From NCBI RefSeq assembly GCF_021458635.1, contig NZ_JAIRDQ010000006.1, positions 435,105 through 499,104 of the forward strand: a stretch of DNA of 64,000 nucleotides, read 5' to 3'. This stretch comes from Bradyrhizobium monzae. GTDB lineage: Bacteria; Pseudomonadota; Alphaproteobacteria; Rhizobiales; Xanthobacteraceae. Both the position numbers and the translations under genes were made by a program. Shown here in pieces: positions 35,085-43,803 of this stretch. The notes under the pieces are model-generated. The model worked only from the letters and a program-made list of their open reading frames with translations, was not told the DNA's origin and did not search any database. Numbering within the stretch: the first letter of the stretch is position 1; each line of letters begins with the position of its first letter.

Positions 35085-35405
35085 TTACTGGCCGAACAGC
35101 CCCGGCGGCAGGCCGAGCCCGCCGGTCAGCGACTGCATCTTCTCCTGCATCGCCGTCTCCGCCTTGCGGCGAGCATCACCGAGCGCGGTGACGAGCAGAT
35201 CTTCCAGCACCTCGCGCTCTTCGGCCTTCATCAGCGAGGGATCGATCTTGATGCCCTTGACGTCCATCTTCGCGGTCATGCGCACGGCGACGAGACCCCC
35301 GCCGGAGATGCCCTCGACCTCCACATTGGCGAGCTGCTCCTGCATCTCCTGCATCTTGGATTGCAGCTGCGCCGCCTGCTTCATCATGCCGAGAAAATCA
35401 GCCAT
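35085..35405 (-). CDS. ybaB: YbaB/EbfC nucleoid-associated protein
   Basis: 106 residues. Small dimeric DNA-binding protein that often lies between dnaX and recR. The sequence MADFLGMMKQAAQLQSKM starts a long helix, followed by the family strand GGGLVAVRMTAKMDVKGIKIDP and a second helix AEEREVLEDLLVTALGDARRK. The C-terminal Gly/Leu/Pro tail (LTGGLGLPPGLFGQ) is also typical. It is 46 bp after dnaX and abuts recR, so probably cotranscribed. Confidence 0.95.
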   Translation of the reverse strand: MADFLGMMKQAAQLQSKMQEMQEQLANVEVEGISGGGLVAVRMTAKMDVKGIKIDPSLMKAEEREVLEDLLVTALGDARRKAETAMQEKMQSLTGGLGLPPGLFGQ

Positions 35406-35451
35406 GAGTCCTTGTCCTCAAAGTGCGTGTTCGTCCTTGGAAAGGTCGGGT

Positions 35452-37287
35452 CTAGAGATCGTCGTCGGCGTCGGAACCGTCGGGCGGATCGTCAGAGCCA
35501 TAGTCGGCGTTAATATTGGATTCCGGCGTCTCGGGCGCAAGTCTGCGGACTTCGACGACTTTCGCGCCGGGGAAGCGCGACAGCACCTCCTGCACGCGCG
35601 GATCGGCCTCGGCGGTGCGCGCGTGTTCCTGCTTGGCCGCGTGGCTCACCGAACGCAGCGTCGGCTGGCCCTGCTCATTGGAGACGATCACGGTCCAGCG
35701 GCGGCCGGTCCACTGCTCGAACTTGCGCGCAAGCTCGGAGATCATGGTCTTGGAAGCGTTCGGCTCGAGCGCGACTTCCAGCCGGCCCTCCTCGAAACGA
35801 ACGAGGCGCATGTCGCCTTCGAGCGCGCCCTTGGTCATGACATCGCGCTTCTGGCTGGCGAGCGCAACGAGCTGGGTGAAACTCGTGATGCGCAGCTGGG
35901 GTGCGGCCGCTTGCGGATCCGGCGCAGGTGCCGCCATCTGCGGCCGGGCGCCGCCGCCGAACGCTGTCGGCGATGAGGTCGGCATGCGAACCGGCGCAGC
36001 AGAGGTCACGAACGCCGCGGAGGCCATCGGTGCCGCCGGCGCGCCGCTGCGCGCAGCACCACTCGCGACCGGCGAACCGCCGCCGTTCTGCTCCAGCATC
36101 CTGATCGCTTCGTCCGGCGTCGGCAGGTCGGCGACATAGGCGATGCGCACCAGCACCATCTCGGCGGCCGCGGCGGGCCGCGTCGCGGCCTGCACCTCGG
36201 TGATGCCCTTGAGCAGCATCTGCCACATCCGCGACAGCACGCGCATCGAGATTTTCGAGGCGAAATCCTTCGCGCGCACGCGTTCGGTCTCGCCATAGGC
36301 CACGTTGTCGGCGGTCGCCGGCACGATCTTCACGCGGGTGACGAAATTGACGAACTCGGCGAGATCCGAGAGCACGACGATCGGATCTGCGCCGACGTCG
36401 TACTGGTCGCGGAACTCCTTGAAGGCGCTTGCAATGTCACCGCGCGCCAGCGAATCGAAGAGATCGATGACGCGGGTACGGTCGGCAAGGCCCAGCATCT
36501 GCCTGACCGCATCGGCCTTCACCTGGCCCGCCGCATGCGCGATGGCCTGATCGAGCAGCGACAGAGAGTCGCGCACCGAGCCTTCCGCCGCGCGTGCGAT
36601 GATGCCGAGCGCCTCCGGCTCGATCTCGACGCTCTCCTTCGCCGCGATGTTCGCAAGGTGCTTCATCAGCACGTCGGCCTCGACGCGGCGCAGGTCAAAG
36701 CGCTGGCAGCGCGACAGCACGGTCACCGGAACCTTGCGGATTTCCGTCGTGGCGAACACGAATTTGGCGTGCTCCGGCGGTTCCTCAAGCGTCTTCAGGA
36801 AGGCGTTGAACGCCGCCGTCGACAGCATGTGGACTTCGTCGATGATGTAGACCTTGTAGCGGGCGCTGGCCGGCGCGTAGCGCACGCTGTCATTGATCTG
36901 GCGGACATCGTCGACGCCGGTATGCGACGCCGCGTCCATCTCCAGCACGTCCATGTGCCGGCTTTCCATGATCGCCTGGCAATGCACGCCGAGCGTCGGC
37001 ATGTGGATGGTCGGGCCCTTCACCGAGCCGTCCGGCATCTCGTAGTTGAGCGCGCGGGCCAGAATGCGCGCGGTGGTGGTCTTGCCGACCCCGCGGACGC
37101 CGGTGAGGATCCAGGCCTGTGGAATGCGCCCGGTCTCGAATGCATTGGAGACGGTGCGGACCACGGCCTCCTGGCCGATCAGATCATCGAAGCTCGAAGG
37201 GCGGTATTTGCGCGCCAGCACGCGGTAGGGCGCGTTGGCGGCCTGGCCGGCGCTGTCTGGAGTGGGAGGGGCGCCAGCGTCGGTCAT
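35452..37287 (-). CDS. dnaX: DNA polymerase III subunit gamma/tau
   Basis: 611 residues. Clamp-loader ATPase of the replicative polymerase. Walker A is GVRGVGKTTTARILARAL, Walker B and DExx-like part IIDEVHMLS, sensor 1 FVFATTEIRKVPVTVLSRCQRFDLRR. Domain III follows, then a variable proline/alanine-rich linker (about 395-460) and a C-terminal tau-like domain (about 465-580). The usual zinc-binding cysteine cluster after Walker A is almost gone: only one Cys is seen (GVHCQAIMES). ybaB and recR follow; the 4.5S RNA gene lies upstream on the same strand. I saw no reason to call a frameshift product. Confidence 0.96.
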   Translation of the reverse strand: MTDAGAPPTPDSAGQAANAPYRVLARKYRPSSFDDLIGQEAVVRTVSNAFETGRIPQAWILTGVRGVGKTTTARILARALNYEMPDGSVKGPTIHMPTLGVHCQAIMESRHMDVLEMDAASHTGVDDVRQINDSVRYAPASARYKVYIIDEVHMLSTAAFNAFLKTLEEPPEHAKFVFATTEIRKVPVTVLSRCQRFDLRRVEADVLMKHLANIAAKESVEIEPEALGIIARAAEGSVRDSLSLLDQAIAHAAGQVKADAVRQMLGLADRTRVIDLFDSLARGDIASAFKEFRDQYDVGADPIVVLSDLAEFVNFVTRVKIVPATADNVAYGETERVRAKDFASKISMRVLSRMWQMLLKGITEVQAATRPAAAAEMVLVRIAYVADLPTPDEAIRMLEQNGGGSPVASGAARSGAPAAPMASAAFVTSAAPVRMPTSSPTAFGGGARPQMAAPAPDPQAAAPQLRITSFTQLVALASQKRDVMTKGALEGDMRLVRFEEGRLEVALEPNASKTMISELARKFEQWTGRRWTVIVSNEQGQPTLRSVSHAAKQEHARTAEADPRVQEVLSRFPGAKVVEVRRLAPETPESNINADYGSDDPPDGSDADDDL

Positions 37288-37383
37288 CGGTCAATCCGCA
37301 ATGGAATGTCTCTCGGCTGGCTTTTGCGGACAGGAGCGCGCTGGCGGGAAGCCCGCCGGCGCAATTCGCTCGAAAAAACAGGT

Positions 37384-37470
37384 AGGAGACTGACGAGCGA
37401 CCCGATCCGGACCTCGTTAGGGCTGCTTCCTTCCGGACCTGACCCGGTTGGCGAGTGGCTCGTCCACCGC
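37384..37470 (-). ncRNA. ffs: 4.5S signal recognition particle RNA
   Basis: The minus strand contains the universal SRP apical loop GTCAGGTCCGGAAGGAAGCAG. Outer arms GACGAGC (read as 37464-37458) and GCTCGTC (37398-37392) pair, and further complementary blocks lie between, giving the single long hairpin of a small bacterial SRP RNA of about 90-95 nt. The ends are approximate by a few bases. It lies upstream of dnaX, as in other Rhizobiales. Confidence 0.9.
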
Positions 37471-37582
37471 CAATCTCCCGGTCCCTATTTGGGGCCAAAA
37501 GGGCGGGAAAGCAAGCGGGTATCCACGGATCTCGTCCTCCGTTGGAGGGACGACCGCCGGCCCGTTTGGATCCGACAGGCCC

Positions 37583-38584
37583 TCAACGCTCGCGCCGTGG
37601 AACTTCGGTGATTCGCGCAAATCGCTTGCGGTACTCGGCAGGCGTCACGCCGACATGGCGATGGAATGCACGACGCAGTGTATCGGCGTCGGCAAAGCCA
37701 CAATGCAATGCCACCTGCTTCGGCGCTTCATTGCCGAACTCGAGCAGCCGCCTCGCCGCATTGACGCGGGCTTCCTCGACCCAAGTCGCAGGCGTAACGC
37801 CCACCTCGGCGCGGAACAGTCGTGCAAAGTGCCTCGAGCTCAGCTCCATGCGCGTCGCCAGGCTGGCAACGCTGTGGTCGAGCCCGGGATTGGCGGCGAC
37901 CCAGCGCTGCAGCTCCTGCAGCGCTGCGCGGCCGGCGGGAACAGCTTCGCCCCCGCGGGTGAACTGCATCTGCCCACCTGGGCGTTTGAAGAACATCACC
38001 AGCTGGCTCGCGACCCTCATCGCCGTGTCGCGTCCAAGATCTTCTTCGACCAATGCCAGCGCGAGATCGAGCCCCGCGGTCACGCCGGCGGCTGTGCGGA
38101 GCTTTCCGTCGATGACGTAGATGGCATCCTTATCCACCGTAACCGACGGGAATTTTCTGGCCAGCGTGTCTGCAACCGCCCAATGCGTCGTGACTCGCCT
38201 GCCATCGAGGAGACCGGCAGCGGCGAGGAAGAAGGCCCCACTGCACACCGAGCCGAATCGGCGGGTCCTTGAGGTTCGTCGCCGCAGCCAATCGACAACG
38301 CTTCCATCTGTCGGGACTTCGGCTGCGTTCGGGCATCCCGCTACCAACAGGGTGTCGATGGGTTCCTGGAAGTCCCGGTCGACAATACGGTCAGGCATCA
38401 GCCGGACGCCTGAAGAGCTGCGGATCGGTCCCGGCTCAGCCCCCGCCACGAACAAGGCATAGGCCGGATAGCCGGCCTGCACGTTCGCCTCGGCAAACAC
38501 ATCGAGCGGTCCGGCGACGTCGAGCAGCTGCACGCCCGGCAGCGCCACGATCACGATCGTCCTCGGTTTCGGCTTTGCGCCCAT
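37583..38584 (-). CDS. GlxA-type regulator (DJ-1/PfpI domain plus AraC HTH)
   Basis: 333 residues. The N-terminal DJ-1/PfpI-like domain (about 8-190) has IVIVALPGVQLLDVAGPLD and the nucleophile-elbow region VCSGAFFLAAAGLLDGRR with its Cys; such domains sense small ligands in this family. The C-terminal AraC domain (about 215-320) has HFARLFRAEVGVTPATWV and QVALHCGFADADTLRRAFHRHVGVTPAEY. It is divergent from the HD hydrolase and catalase genes, so these are its likely targets. Start at 38584 (MGAKPKPR). The inducer is unknown. Confidence 0.9.
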   Translation of the reverse strand: MGAKPKPRTIVIVALPGVQLLDVAGPLDVFAEANVQAGYPAYALFVAGAEPGPIRSSSGVRLMPDRIVDRDFQEPIDTLLVAGCPNAAEVPTDGSVVDWLRRRTSRTRRFGSVCSGAFFLAAAGLLDGRRVTTHWAVADTLARKFPSVTVDKDAIYVIDGKLRTAAGVTAGLDLALALVEEDLGRDTAMRVASQLVMFFKRPGGQMQFTRGGEAVPAGRAALQELQRWVAANPGLDHSVASLATRMELSSRHFARLFRAEVGVTPATWVEEARVNAARRLLEFGNEAPKQVALHCGFADADTLRRAFHRHVGVTPAEYRKRFARITEVPRRER

Positions 38585-38608
38585 GTCCGCCTCGATCCGG
38601 ATTTGTCC

Positions 38609-38637
38609 GTCTTAGACGCATTACGTCGATTTAAGAC
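38609..38637. promoter_or_regulatory. Nested inverted repeat in the glxA/HD divergent promoter
   Basis: GTCTTA (38609-38614) is mirrored by TAAGAC (38632-38637), and inside it GACG (38615-38618) by CGTC (38624-38627). It lies in the 103-bp divergent region, 51 bp from the HD gene start. It is a reasonable operator for the GlxA-type regulator, though AraC members more often use direct repeats. Confidence 0.4.
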
Positions 38638-38687
38638 AACGTAGCCTGGATTTACGTTGGGTGCGACCGAAATTTCAGGAGCTGATC

Positions 38688-39329
38688 ATGTCAGACATCA
38701 CCGAGGCCGCAATCATTCCCGACAGCAAACTGGCGCGCGCCATCACCGATTACATCCGCGATACCGAAACAGACCTGCTCTTCAACCATTCCAGCCGCGT
38801 TTACCAGTTCGGAGCGATGGCCGGCGTCCGCCGCGGGCTGACATTCGACCGCGAGCTGCTCTACGCCGGCGCCATGTTTCACGACATCGGCCTGGTGCCG
38901 GGCCATGGCAGCAGACACGAACGGTTCGAGGTCGACGGCGCTCACGCCGCGCGCGACTTCCTGCGCAGCCACGGCATTTCTGAAGCCGACGCCTACACGG
39001 TCTGGACCGCGATCGCGCTGCACACCACGCCGGGCATCCCTCAACACATGCATTCGGTCGTCGCGCTGGTGACCGCAGGCGTCGAAATGGACGTTCTCGG
39101 GCTCACCTACCGCGAATATTCCGACGCGGAGCGTGAAGCGGTCGTGAAGGCGTTTCCGCGAACGCCGCAGTTCAAGGAAGACATCATCCAGGCCTTCTAC
39201 GACGGCATCAGGCATAGGCCGGACACGACGTTCGGAAACGTCAAGGCCGACGTCATCGCCGACAAGGAGCCGCATTTCCACCGCGGCAATTTCTGCAGCG
39301 TCATCCGCAACTCCCATTGGCATGGCTGA
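38688..39329 (+). CDS. HD-domain hydrolase, cyanamide hydratase-like
   Basis: 213 residues from the ATG at 38688, which has CAGGAG 6-8 nt upstream; a longer frame from 38661 lacks a site. The HD metal motif is intact: H in LFNHSSRVYQFG, HD in AGAMFHDIGLV, later H in GSRHERFEVDGAHAA and D-type ligand in the C-terminal helices. Cyanamide hydratase-like HD proteins hydrate nitriles such as cyanamide; many members have other unknown substrates. It is followed after 60 bp by a catalase and is divergent from a GlxA regulator, which suggests a small inducible detoxification unit. Confidence 0.75.
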   Translation: MSDITEAAIIPDSKLARAITDYIRDTETDLLFNHSSRVYQFGAMAGVRRGLTFDRELLYAGAMFHDIGLVPGHGSRHERFEVDGAHAARDFLRSHGISEADAYTVWTAIALHTTPGIPQHMHSVVALVTAGVEMDVLGLTYREYSDAEREAVVKAFPRTPQFKEDIIQAFYDGIRHRPDTTFGNVKADVIADKEPHFHRGNFCSVIRNSHWHG

Positions 39330-39389
39330 AGCCGCTTTGCGCTGTCGATTGCCAATCCCAACCCACATCATCAATCAGGAGACGACGAC

Positions 39390-40859
39390 ATGAGCGACAA
39401 GCGCCCCCACCTCACACACGCAACGGGTGCTCCCGTTAGCGACAATCTCAACATCATGACCGCCGGCCGTCGTGGCCCGGCACTGCTTCAGGATGTCTGG
39501 CTGATCGAGAAGCTCGCCCATTTCGATCGCGAAGTGATTCCGGAGCGACGCATGCACGCCAAGGGATCCGGCGCCTTCGGGACCTTCACGGTCACGCATG
39601 ACATCTCCCGCCATACCAAAGCGAGGATCTTCTCGGAGATCGGCAAGCAGACTCCGATGTTCGCGCGCTTCTCGACGGTGGCCGGCGAGCGCGGCGCAGC
39701 TGACGCCGAACGCGACATCCGCGGCTTTGCATTGAAGTTCTACACCGAGGAAGGCAACTGGGACATGGTGGGCAACAACACCCCCGTGTTCTTCTTCCGC
39801 GATCCGCTGCGCTTTCCCGATCTCAATCATGCGATCAAGCGGGACCCGCGCACCGGGATGCGAAGCGCCGACAACAACTGGGATTTCTGGAGCCTGTTGC
39901 CGGAAGCCCTGCATCAGGTCACCATCGTGATGAGCGAGCGCGGCATTCCCAGAAGCTTCCGCCATATGCACGGCTTCGGGAGCCATACCTACAGCCTCAT
40001 CAACGCCGCCAATGAACGAACCTGGGTGAAGTTTCATTTCCGGACGCAGCAGGGTGTCGAAAATTTGAGTGATGCCGAGGCGGAAACACTCATCGGCAAG
40101 GATCGCGAGACTCACCAGCGCGATCTGTTCGAAAGCATCGAACGCGGCGATTTCCCGCGCTGGACGCTGTTCGTGCAGGTCATGACCGACGATCAGGCCA
40201 AGGCATTTGCATTCAACCCGTTCGACCTCACCAAGGTTTGGCCGAAGGGCGAGTTTCCGCTGATCGAGGTCGGCTATTTCGAGCTGAACCGCAATCCAGA
40301 GAACGTCTTCGCCGAGGTCGAGCAGGCGTCGTTCTCGCCGGCCCATGTCGTGCCCGGCATCAGCTTCTCGCCCGACAAGATGCTACAGGCGCGGCTGTTC
40401 TCCTATGGCGACGCCGCGCGCTACCGCCTCGGCGTCAACCATCACCTGATTCCGGTCAATGCGCCGAAATGTCCGTATCACAGCTACCATCGAGACGGCG
40501 CGATGCGGACGGACGGCAATCTGGGCGGAACACCCACCTACTTCCCAAACAGCCGCGGCGAGTGGACCGACCAGCCCGACCTCAACGAACCGCCGCTAGA
40601 GATCGACGGCGCAGCGGCACATTGGGATCACCGCGTCGACGACGATCATTATCAGCAGCCGGGCAATCTGTTCCGCAAGATGAACCCGGCCCAGCGGCGG
40701 GTCCTGTTCGACAACACGGCACGCGCCGTCGGCGGGGCGGCAGTGCATATCCAGGAACGGCACATCGCCAACTGCACCAAGGCCGATCCCGCCTACGGGG
40801 CCGGTGTCCGTGAAGCGCTCTCACATCTTGCGGCCATTCACGCCGAGGCCGAAAAATAG
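39390..40859 (+). CDS. katA: Monofunctional heme catalase (small-subunit type)
   Basis: 489 residues. Decomposes hydrogen peroxide. The catalytic His is in ERRMHAKGSGAFG, the Asn in the DMVGNNTPVFFFRDP region, and the proximal heme ligand Tyr in RLFSYGDAARYRLG. The length and FDREVIPERRMHAKG start fit clade 3, NADPH-binding catalases; there is no KatG-like peroxidase half. AGGAG lies about 9 nt before the ATG. It is the second gene behind the HD hydrolase; a 10-bp stem hairpin follows the stop. Confidence 0.95.
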   Translation: MSDKRPHLTHATGAPVSDNLNIMTAGRRGPALLQDVWLIEKLAHFDREVIPERRMHAKGSGAFGTFTVTHDISRHTKARIFSEIGKQTPMFARFSTVAGERGAADAERDIRGFALKFYTEEGNWDMVGNNTPVFFFRDPLRFPDLNHAIKRDPRTGMRSADNNWDFWSLLPEALHQVTIVMSERGIPRSFRHMHGFGSHTYSLINAANERTWVKFHFRTQQGVENLSDAEAETLIGKDRETHQRDLFESIERGDFPRWTLFVQVMTDDQAKAFAFNPFDLTKVWPKGEFPLIEVGYFELNRNPENVFAEVEQASFSPAHVVPGISFSPDKMLQARLFSYGDAARYRLGVNHHLIPVNAPKCPYHSYHRDGAMRTDGNLGGTPTYFPNSRGEWTDQPDLNEPPLEIDGAAAHWDHRVDDDHYQQPGNLFRKMNPAQRRVLFDNTARAVGGAAVHIQERHIANCTKADPAYGAGVREALSHLAAIHAEAEK

Positions 40860-40894
40860 GAGCGGTCGATCCGCACCGACATCTCGCCGTCTTC

Positions 40895-40925
40895 GGCGAA
40901 CGGCGCCGACAAGGTGCCGTTCGCC
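40895..40925 (+). terminator. Hairpin after the catalase gene, candidate terminator
   Basis: GGCGAACGGC (40895-40904) pairs perfectly with GCCGTTCGCC (40916-40925), 10 bp with an 11-nt loop, 36 bp past the catalase stop. There is no T-run afterwards, so it may act as an RNA-end stabiliser or rho-aided terminator rather than a classical intrinsic one. Confidence 0.4.
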
Positions 40926-41342
40926 TGACGCGCCGGCGTCAATTGCCTCCACCCAGGCGACCATTGCCCGGCGTTCGCATTTTTAAGGCGAGCAGCCGAA
41001 GTCTCTCAATTTTCTCGCGAAAATAGCTTGACCGGCCCGCTCACTGAACCGCGCCTGGCGCATCGCCGCGGCACTCTGCCGCGAAGCGCAGACTCAGACA
41101 TTCGCCTCGGAAAGCGTCATGGCCGATAGGCTCCGTGCCTATCTTCAAGGCCCCGCTCATCCCTGAGGCAATCGAGTCTTGACAGGGCCCGTCCGGCGGC
41201 GCCTTAAATTCCTGCTGAACCGAAACAAAGGGTGCGCGGAGATCCAGAGCATTTTTCAATCAGCTTACGCCGATTGATGGGCGAATTTTTTGCGCGAGAT
41301 CAACCACACACCTTCATCCAACCAGGAAAGCGATTCCTCAAA
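40926..41342. other. Intergenic region without a convincing gene
   Basis: 417 bp between the catalase hairpin and the ABC transporter binding-protein gene. A minus-strand frame of 72 codons (41041-41259) is present but has no recognisable start signal or protein pattern. The last 140 bp are relatively AT-rich and include a run of T around 41287-41292; they probably hold the transporter promoter. Confidence 0.5.
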
Positions 41343-42191
41343 ATGGTTACACGTCGTGATGTCGCATCGATTGTCGGACTTGGCGCGATGACTGCGGCCG
41401 CGCTGGCCTCTCCGGCCGTGGCGCAGACCGCGGCCGATCCCAACGAATCGACCTTTGCCCGCATCCGCCGCACCAAGAAGATGCGGATCGGCGCGGTCGG
41501 CGGCGGGGCGCCCTATTACATGAAGGACCTCGCCAGCGGCCAGTGGAAGGGTTTCTACATCGACATCGCCAAGGGACTGGCCGACGACATGGAGGCCGAG
41601 CTCGAGATCACAGAAACCACCTGGGGCAATTCGGTGCTCGATCTCCAGGCCAACAAGATCGACATCTTCTTTGGCCTCAACCCGACCCCGAAGCGCGCGC
41701 TGGTGGTCGATTTCTCGGTGCCCGTCTTCAACAACGCCTTCGGCATCCTCTGCAAGAAGGACTTCAAGCCGAAGAGCTGGGCCGAGCTGAACTCGCCCGA
41801 CGTCAAGATCGCGGTCGACCAGGGCTCGTCGCACGACCAGGTCGTCAGCCGCCTGACGCCGAAGGCGCAGATCTCGCGGCTGAAGACCGCCGACGACGCC
41901 ACCGCGGCACTGCAGACCGGCCGCGTCGATGCGCAATGCCTGATCACCATGCTGTCGCTGACGGTGCTGAAGAAGAACCCCTCGCTCGGCCAGTTCGTGC
42001 TGCCGACGCCGATCTTCGCCACCACGTCCAATGCAGGCTTCCGCCGCGAGAACGACAAGACGTTTCGCGATTACGTCAACACCTGGATCGACTTCAATAA
42101 GGGCCTCGGCTTCATCCGCAACGCGATCATCACCAACATGGAGCTGGTGGGCGTGACCGAAGCGGACATTCCGCCAGGCGTTTCGCTGTAA
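41343..42191 (+). CDS. Periplasmic amino-acid-type solute-binding protein
   Basis: 282 residues, family 3 solute-binding fold. The N-terminus TRRDVASIVGLGAMTAAALASPAVAQ has two arginines and a hydrophobic core and fits a Tat (or Sec) export signal cut after AVAQ. Core blocks: MRIGAVGGGAPYYM, GFYIDIAKGLADDM, DIFFGLNPTPKRALVVDFS and DVKIAVDQGSSHDQVV. The ATG at 41343 is chosen for the signal; the upstream frame has no support. The permease and ATPase follow, but a hairpin repeat lies between this gene and the permease. The ligand is likely a polar amino acid or related acid; the two downstream enzymes hint at a carboxylic acid. Confidence 0.88.
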   Translation: MVTRRDVASIVGLGAMTAAALASPAVAQTAADPNESTFARIRRTKKMRIGAVGGGAPYYMKDLASGQWKGFYIDIAKGLADDMEAELEITETTWGNSVLDLQANKIDIFFGLNPTPKRALVVDFSVPVFNNAFGILCKKDFKPKSWAELNSPDVKIAVDQGSSHDQVVSRLTPKAQISRLKTADDATAALQTGRVDAQCLITMLSLTVLKKNPSLGQFVLPTPIFATTSNAGFRRENDKTFRDYVNTWIDFNKGLGFIRNAIITNMELVGVTEADIPPGVSL

Positions 42192-42212
42192 GTTCGCCTG
42201 GCGCATCCGCAC

Positions 42213-42297
42213 CGTCATGGCCGGGCTTGTCCCGGTCATCCACGCCTTACCCGCGGCACCAAGAACGTGGATGCCCGGGACAAGCCCGGGCATGACG
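42213..42297. repeat. Double-hairpin intergenic repeat, copy 6, inside an ABC transporter operon
   Basis: 85 bp. The left arm is TGGCCGGG-CTTGT-CCCGGTCA, with one G-T wobble; the right arm is TGCCCGGG-ACAAG-CCCGGGCA. It sits between the binding-protein gene and the permease gene of one transporter, 22 bp past the first stop and 41 bp before the next ATG. Confidence 0.9.
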
Positions 42298-42337
42298 ACG
42301 AGTTTCTGAACTGACCTCGGGTACGAGTTAAACACGC

Positions 42338-43000
42338 ATGTATCAGTGGGACTTCGGCATCCTCTGGAGCTATCGCTGGCTCTTTCTCAACGGGCTCGGC
42401 GTCACCGTCGGCTTCACCGTGGTGATCGTGCTGCTTGGCCTCGTGTTCGGCCTGTTCGGTGCCTTCGGCAGCCTGTCGCGGTTCAGGGCCGTGCGCTTCA
42501 CCGCGCTGACCTTCATCGAGGCGTTCCGCTGCACGCCGATCCTGGTGCAGCTGATCTGGTTCTATTACGCGCTGCCGATCCTCGCAGGGGTCGAAATGAC
42601 GCCGATCACGGCCTCTGCGCTGGCACTGTCGCTCTATGGCGGTTCGTTCTATTCGGAGATCATCCGCGGCGGCATCATCTCGATCGACAAGGGCCAGTCG
42701 GAAGCGGGCGCCGCACTCGGCATGACGCCGGGACAAAGCATGCGGCGTATCGTGCTGCCGCAGGCGATCAAGCGCATGATCCCGGCGCTGATGAACCAGT
42801 CGATCATCCAGTTCAAGAACACCTCGCTGGTTTCGGTGCTCGCGGTGCCCGATCTGGTCTATCAAAGCCAGGTCGCCGCACATGACAGCTACCGGCCGCT
42901 GGAAACCTACACCGCCGTCGCGGTCGCCTATGCGGCGATCCTGATCCCGCTCACCATCATCGTCCGCCGCGGCGAGAAGCGACTGGCGGTCAGCGAATGA
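42338..43000 (+). CDS. Amino-acid-type ABC transporter permease
   Basis: 220 residues, about five membrane segments, HisM/GlnP class. The EAA-type coupling loop is QSEAGAALGMTPGQSMRRIVLPQAIKRMIPALMNQ, and the earlier TFIEAFRCTPILVQLIWFYY matches the permease signature. A single permease gene is present, so it should work as a homodimer. Its ATG is 41 bp past a hairpin repeat; its stop overlaps the ATPase start (ATGA). ATP is supplied by the next gene. Confidence 0.93.
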   Translation: MYQWDFGILWSYRWLFLNGLGVTVGFTVVIVLLGLVFGLFGAFGSLSRFRAVRFTALTFIEAFRCTPILVQLIWFYYALPILAGVEMTPITASALALSLYGGSFYSEIIRGGIISIDKGQSEAGAALGMTPGQSMRRIVLPQAIKRMIPALMNQSIIQFKNTSLVSVLAVPDLVYQSQVAAHDSYRPLETYTAVAVAYAAILIPLTIIVRRGEKRLAVSE

Positions 43001-43803
43001 GCGAAACGTCCAAGACCACTTCGAAAATCGAGATCCGTGGCCTGCGCAAGAGTTTTGGCAGCAACGAGGTCCTGAAGAACATCGGCCTCGATGTTGCCAA
43101 GGGCGGCGTGGTGGCACTGATCGGGCCGTCCGGCTCGGGCAAGTCGACCCTGCTCCGCTGCATCAATCTGCTGGTCGCACCCGATGGCGGCAGCGTCCGG
43201 GTCGGCGATACACGGTTCCAGTTCGGCGACGGCGCAAAGCTGCCCGACGTGAAGACACTCGCGAGATTCCGCGCCACCACCGGCATGGTGTTCCAGCACT
43301 TCAACCTGTTCCCGCATATGACGGCGCTACAGAACGTGATGGAAGGACCGGTCACGGTGCGTCGCATGGCCAAGGCCGACGCCGAAAGGCTTGCGCGGGC
43401 CCAACTCGCCAAGGTGGGCCTTGCGGAGAAGGCCCAACAATATCCGGCGACGCTCTCCGGCGGCCAGAAACAGCGCGTCGCGATTGCACGCGCGCTCGCG
43501 ATGGAGCCGGATGTCATGTTGTTCGACGAGGCAACGTCGGCGCTCGATCCCGAGCTTGTCGGCGAGGTCCTGAGCGTGATCCAGCAGCTAGCCTCCGAGG
43601 GCATGACCATGGTGATCGTGACCCATGAAATCGCGTTCGCGCGCGAGGTCGCAGACCGCCTGATCTTCATGCGCGACGGAATCGTGGTCGAGGAAGGCCC
43701 CGCGCGGCAGGTGATCGACAATCCAAGGGAAGCCGCCACGCGCGCCTTCCTCAGCCATTTCCACCGCACCGGCGCCCTGCCGCCGGCCAACGCGACATCA
43801 TGA
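42997..43803 (+). CDS. Amino-acid-type ABC transporter ATP-binding protein
   Basis: 268 residues, GlnQ/HisP class. Walker A GPSGSGKSTLLRCIN, Q-loop FQHFNLFPHMT, signature LSGGQKQRVAIARAL, Walker B VMLFDEATSALDPE, and switch His in VTHEIAFAREVAD. The first 15 residues (SETSKTTSKIEI) are an extension. Both ends are translationally coupled: ATGA with the permease in front and ATGA with the SDR gene behind. It energises uptake by the permease with the binding protein at 41343. Confidence 0.95.
   Translation: MSETSKTTSKIEIRGLRKSFGSNEVLKNIGLDVAKGGVVALIGPSGSGKSTLLRCINLLVAPDGGSVRVGDTRFQFGDGAKLPDVKTLARFRATTGMVFQHFNLFPHMTALQNVMEGPVTVRRMAKADAERLARAQLAKVGLAEKAQQYPATLSGGQKQRVAIARALAMEPDVMLFDEATSALDPELVGEVLSVIQQLASEGMTMVIVTHEIAFAREVADRLIFMRDGIVVEEGPARQVIDNPREAATRAFLSHFHRTGALPPANATS

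Noticed and set aside
41041..41259. 72-codon minus-strand frame as a small gene
   Set aside because: No ribosome-binding site, no recognisable domain and codon use not clearly chromosomal.
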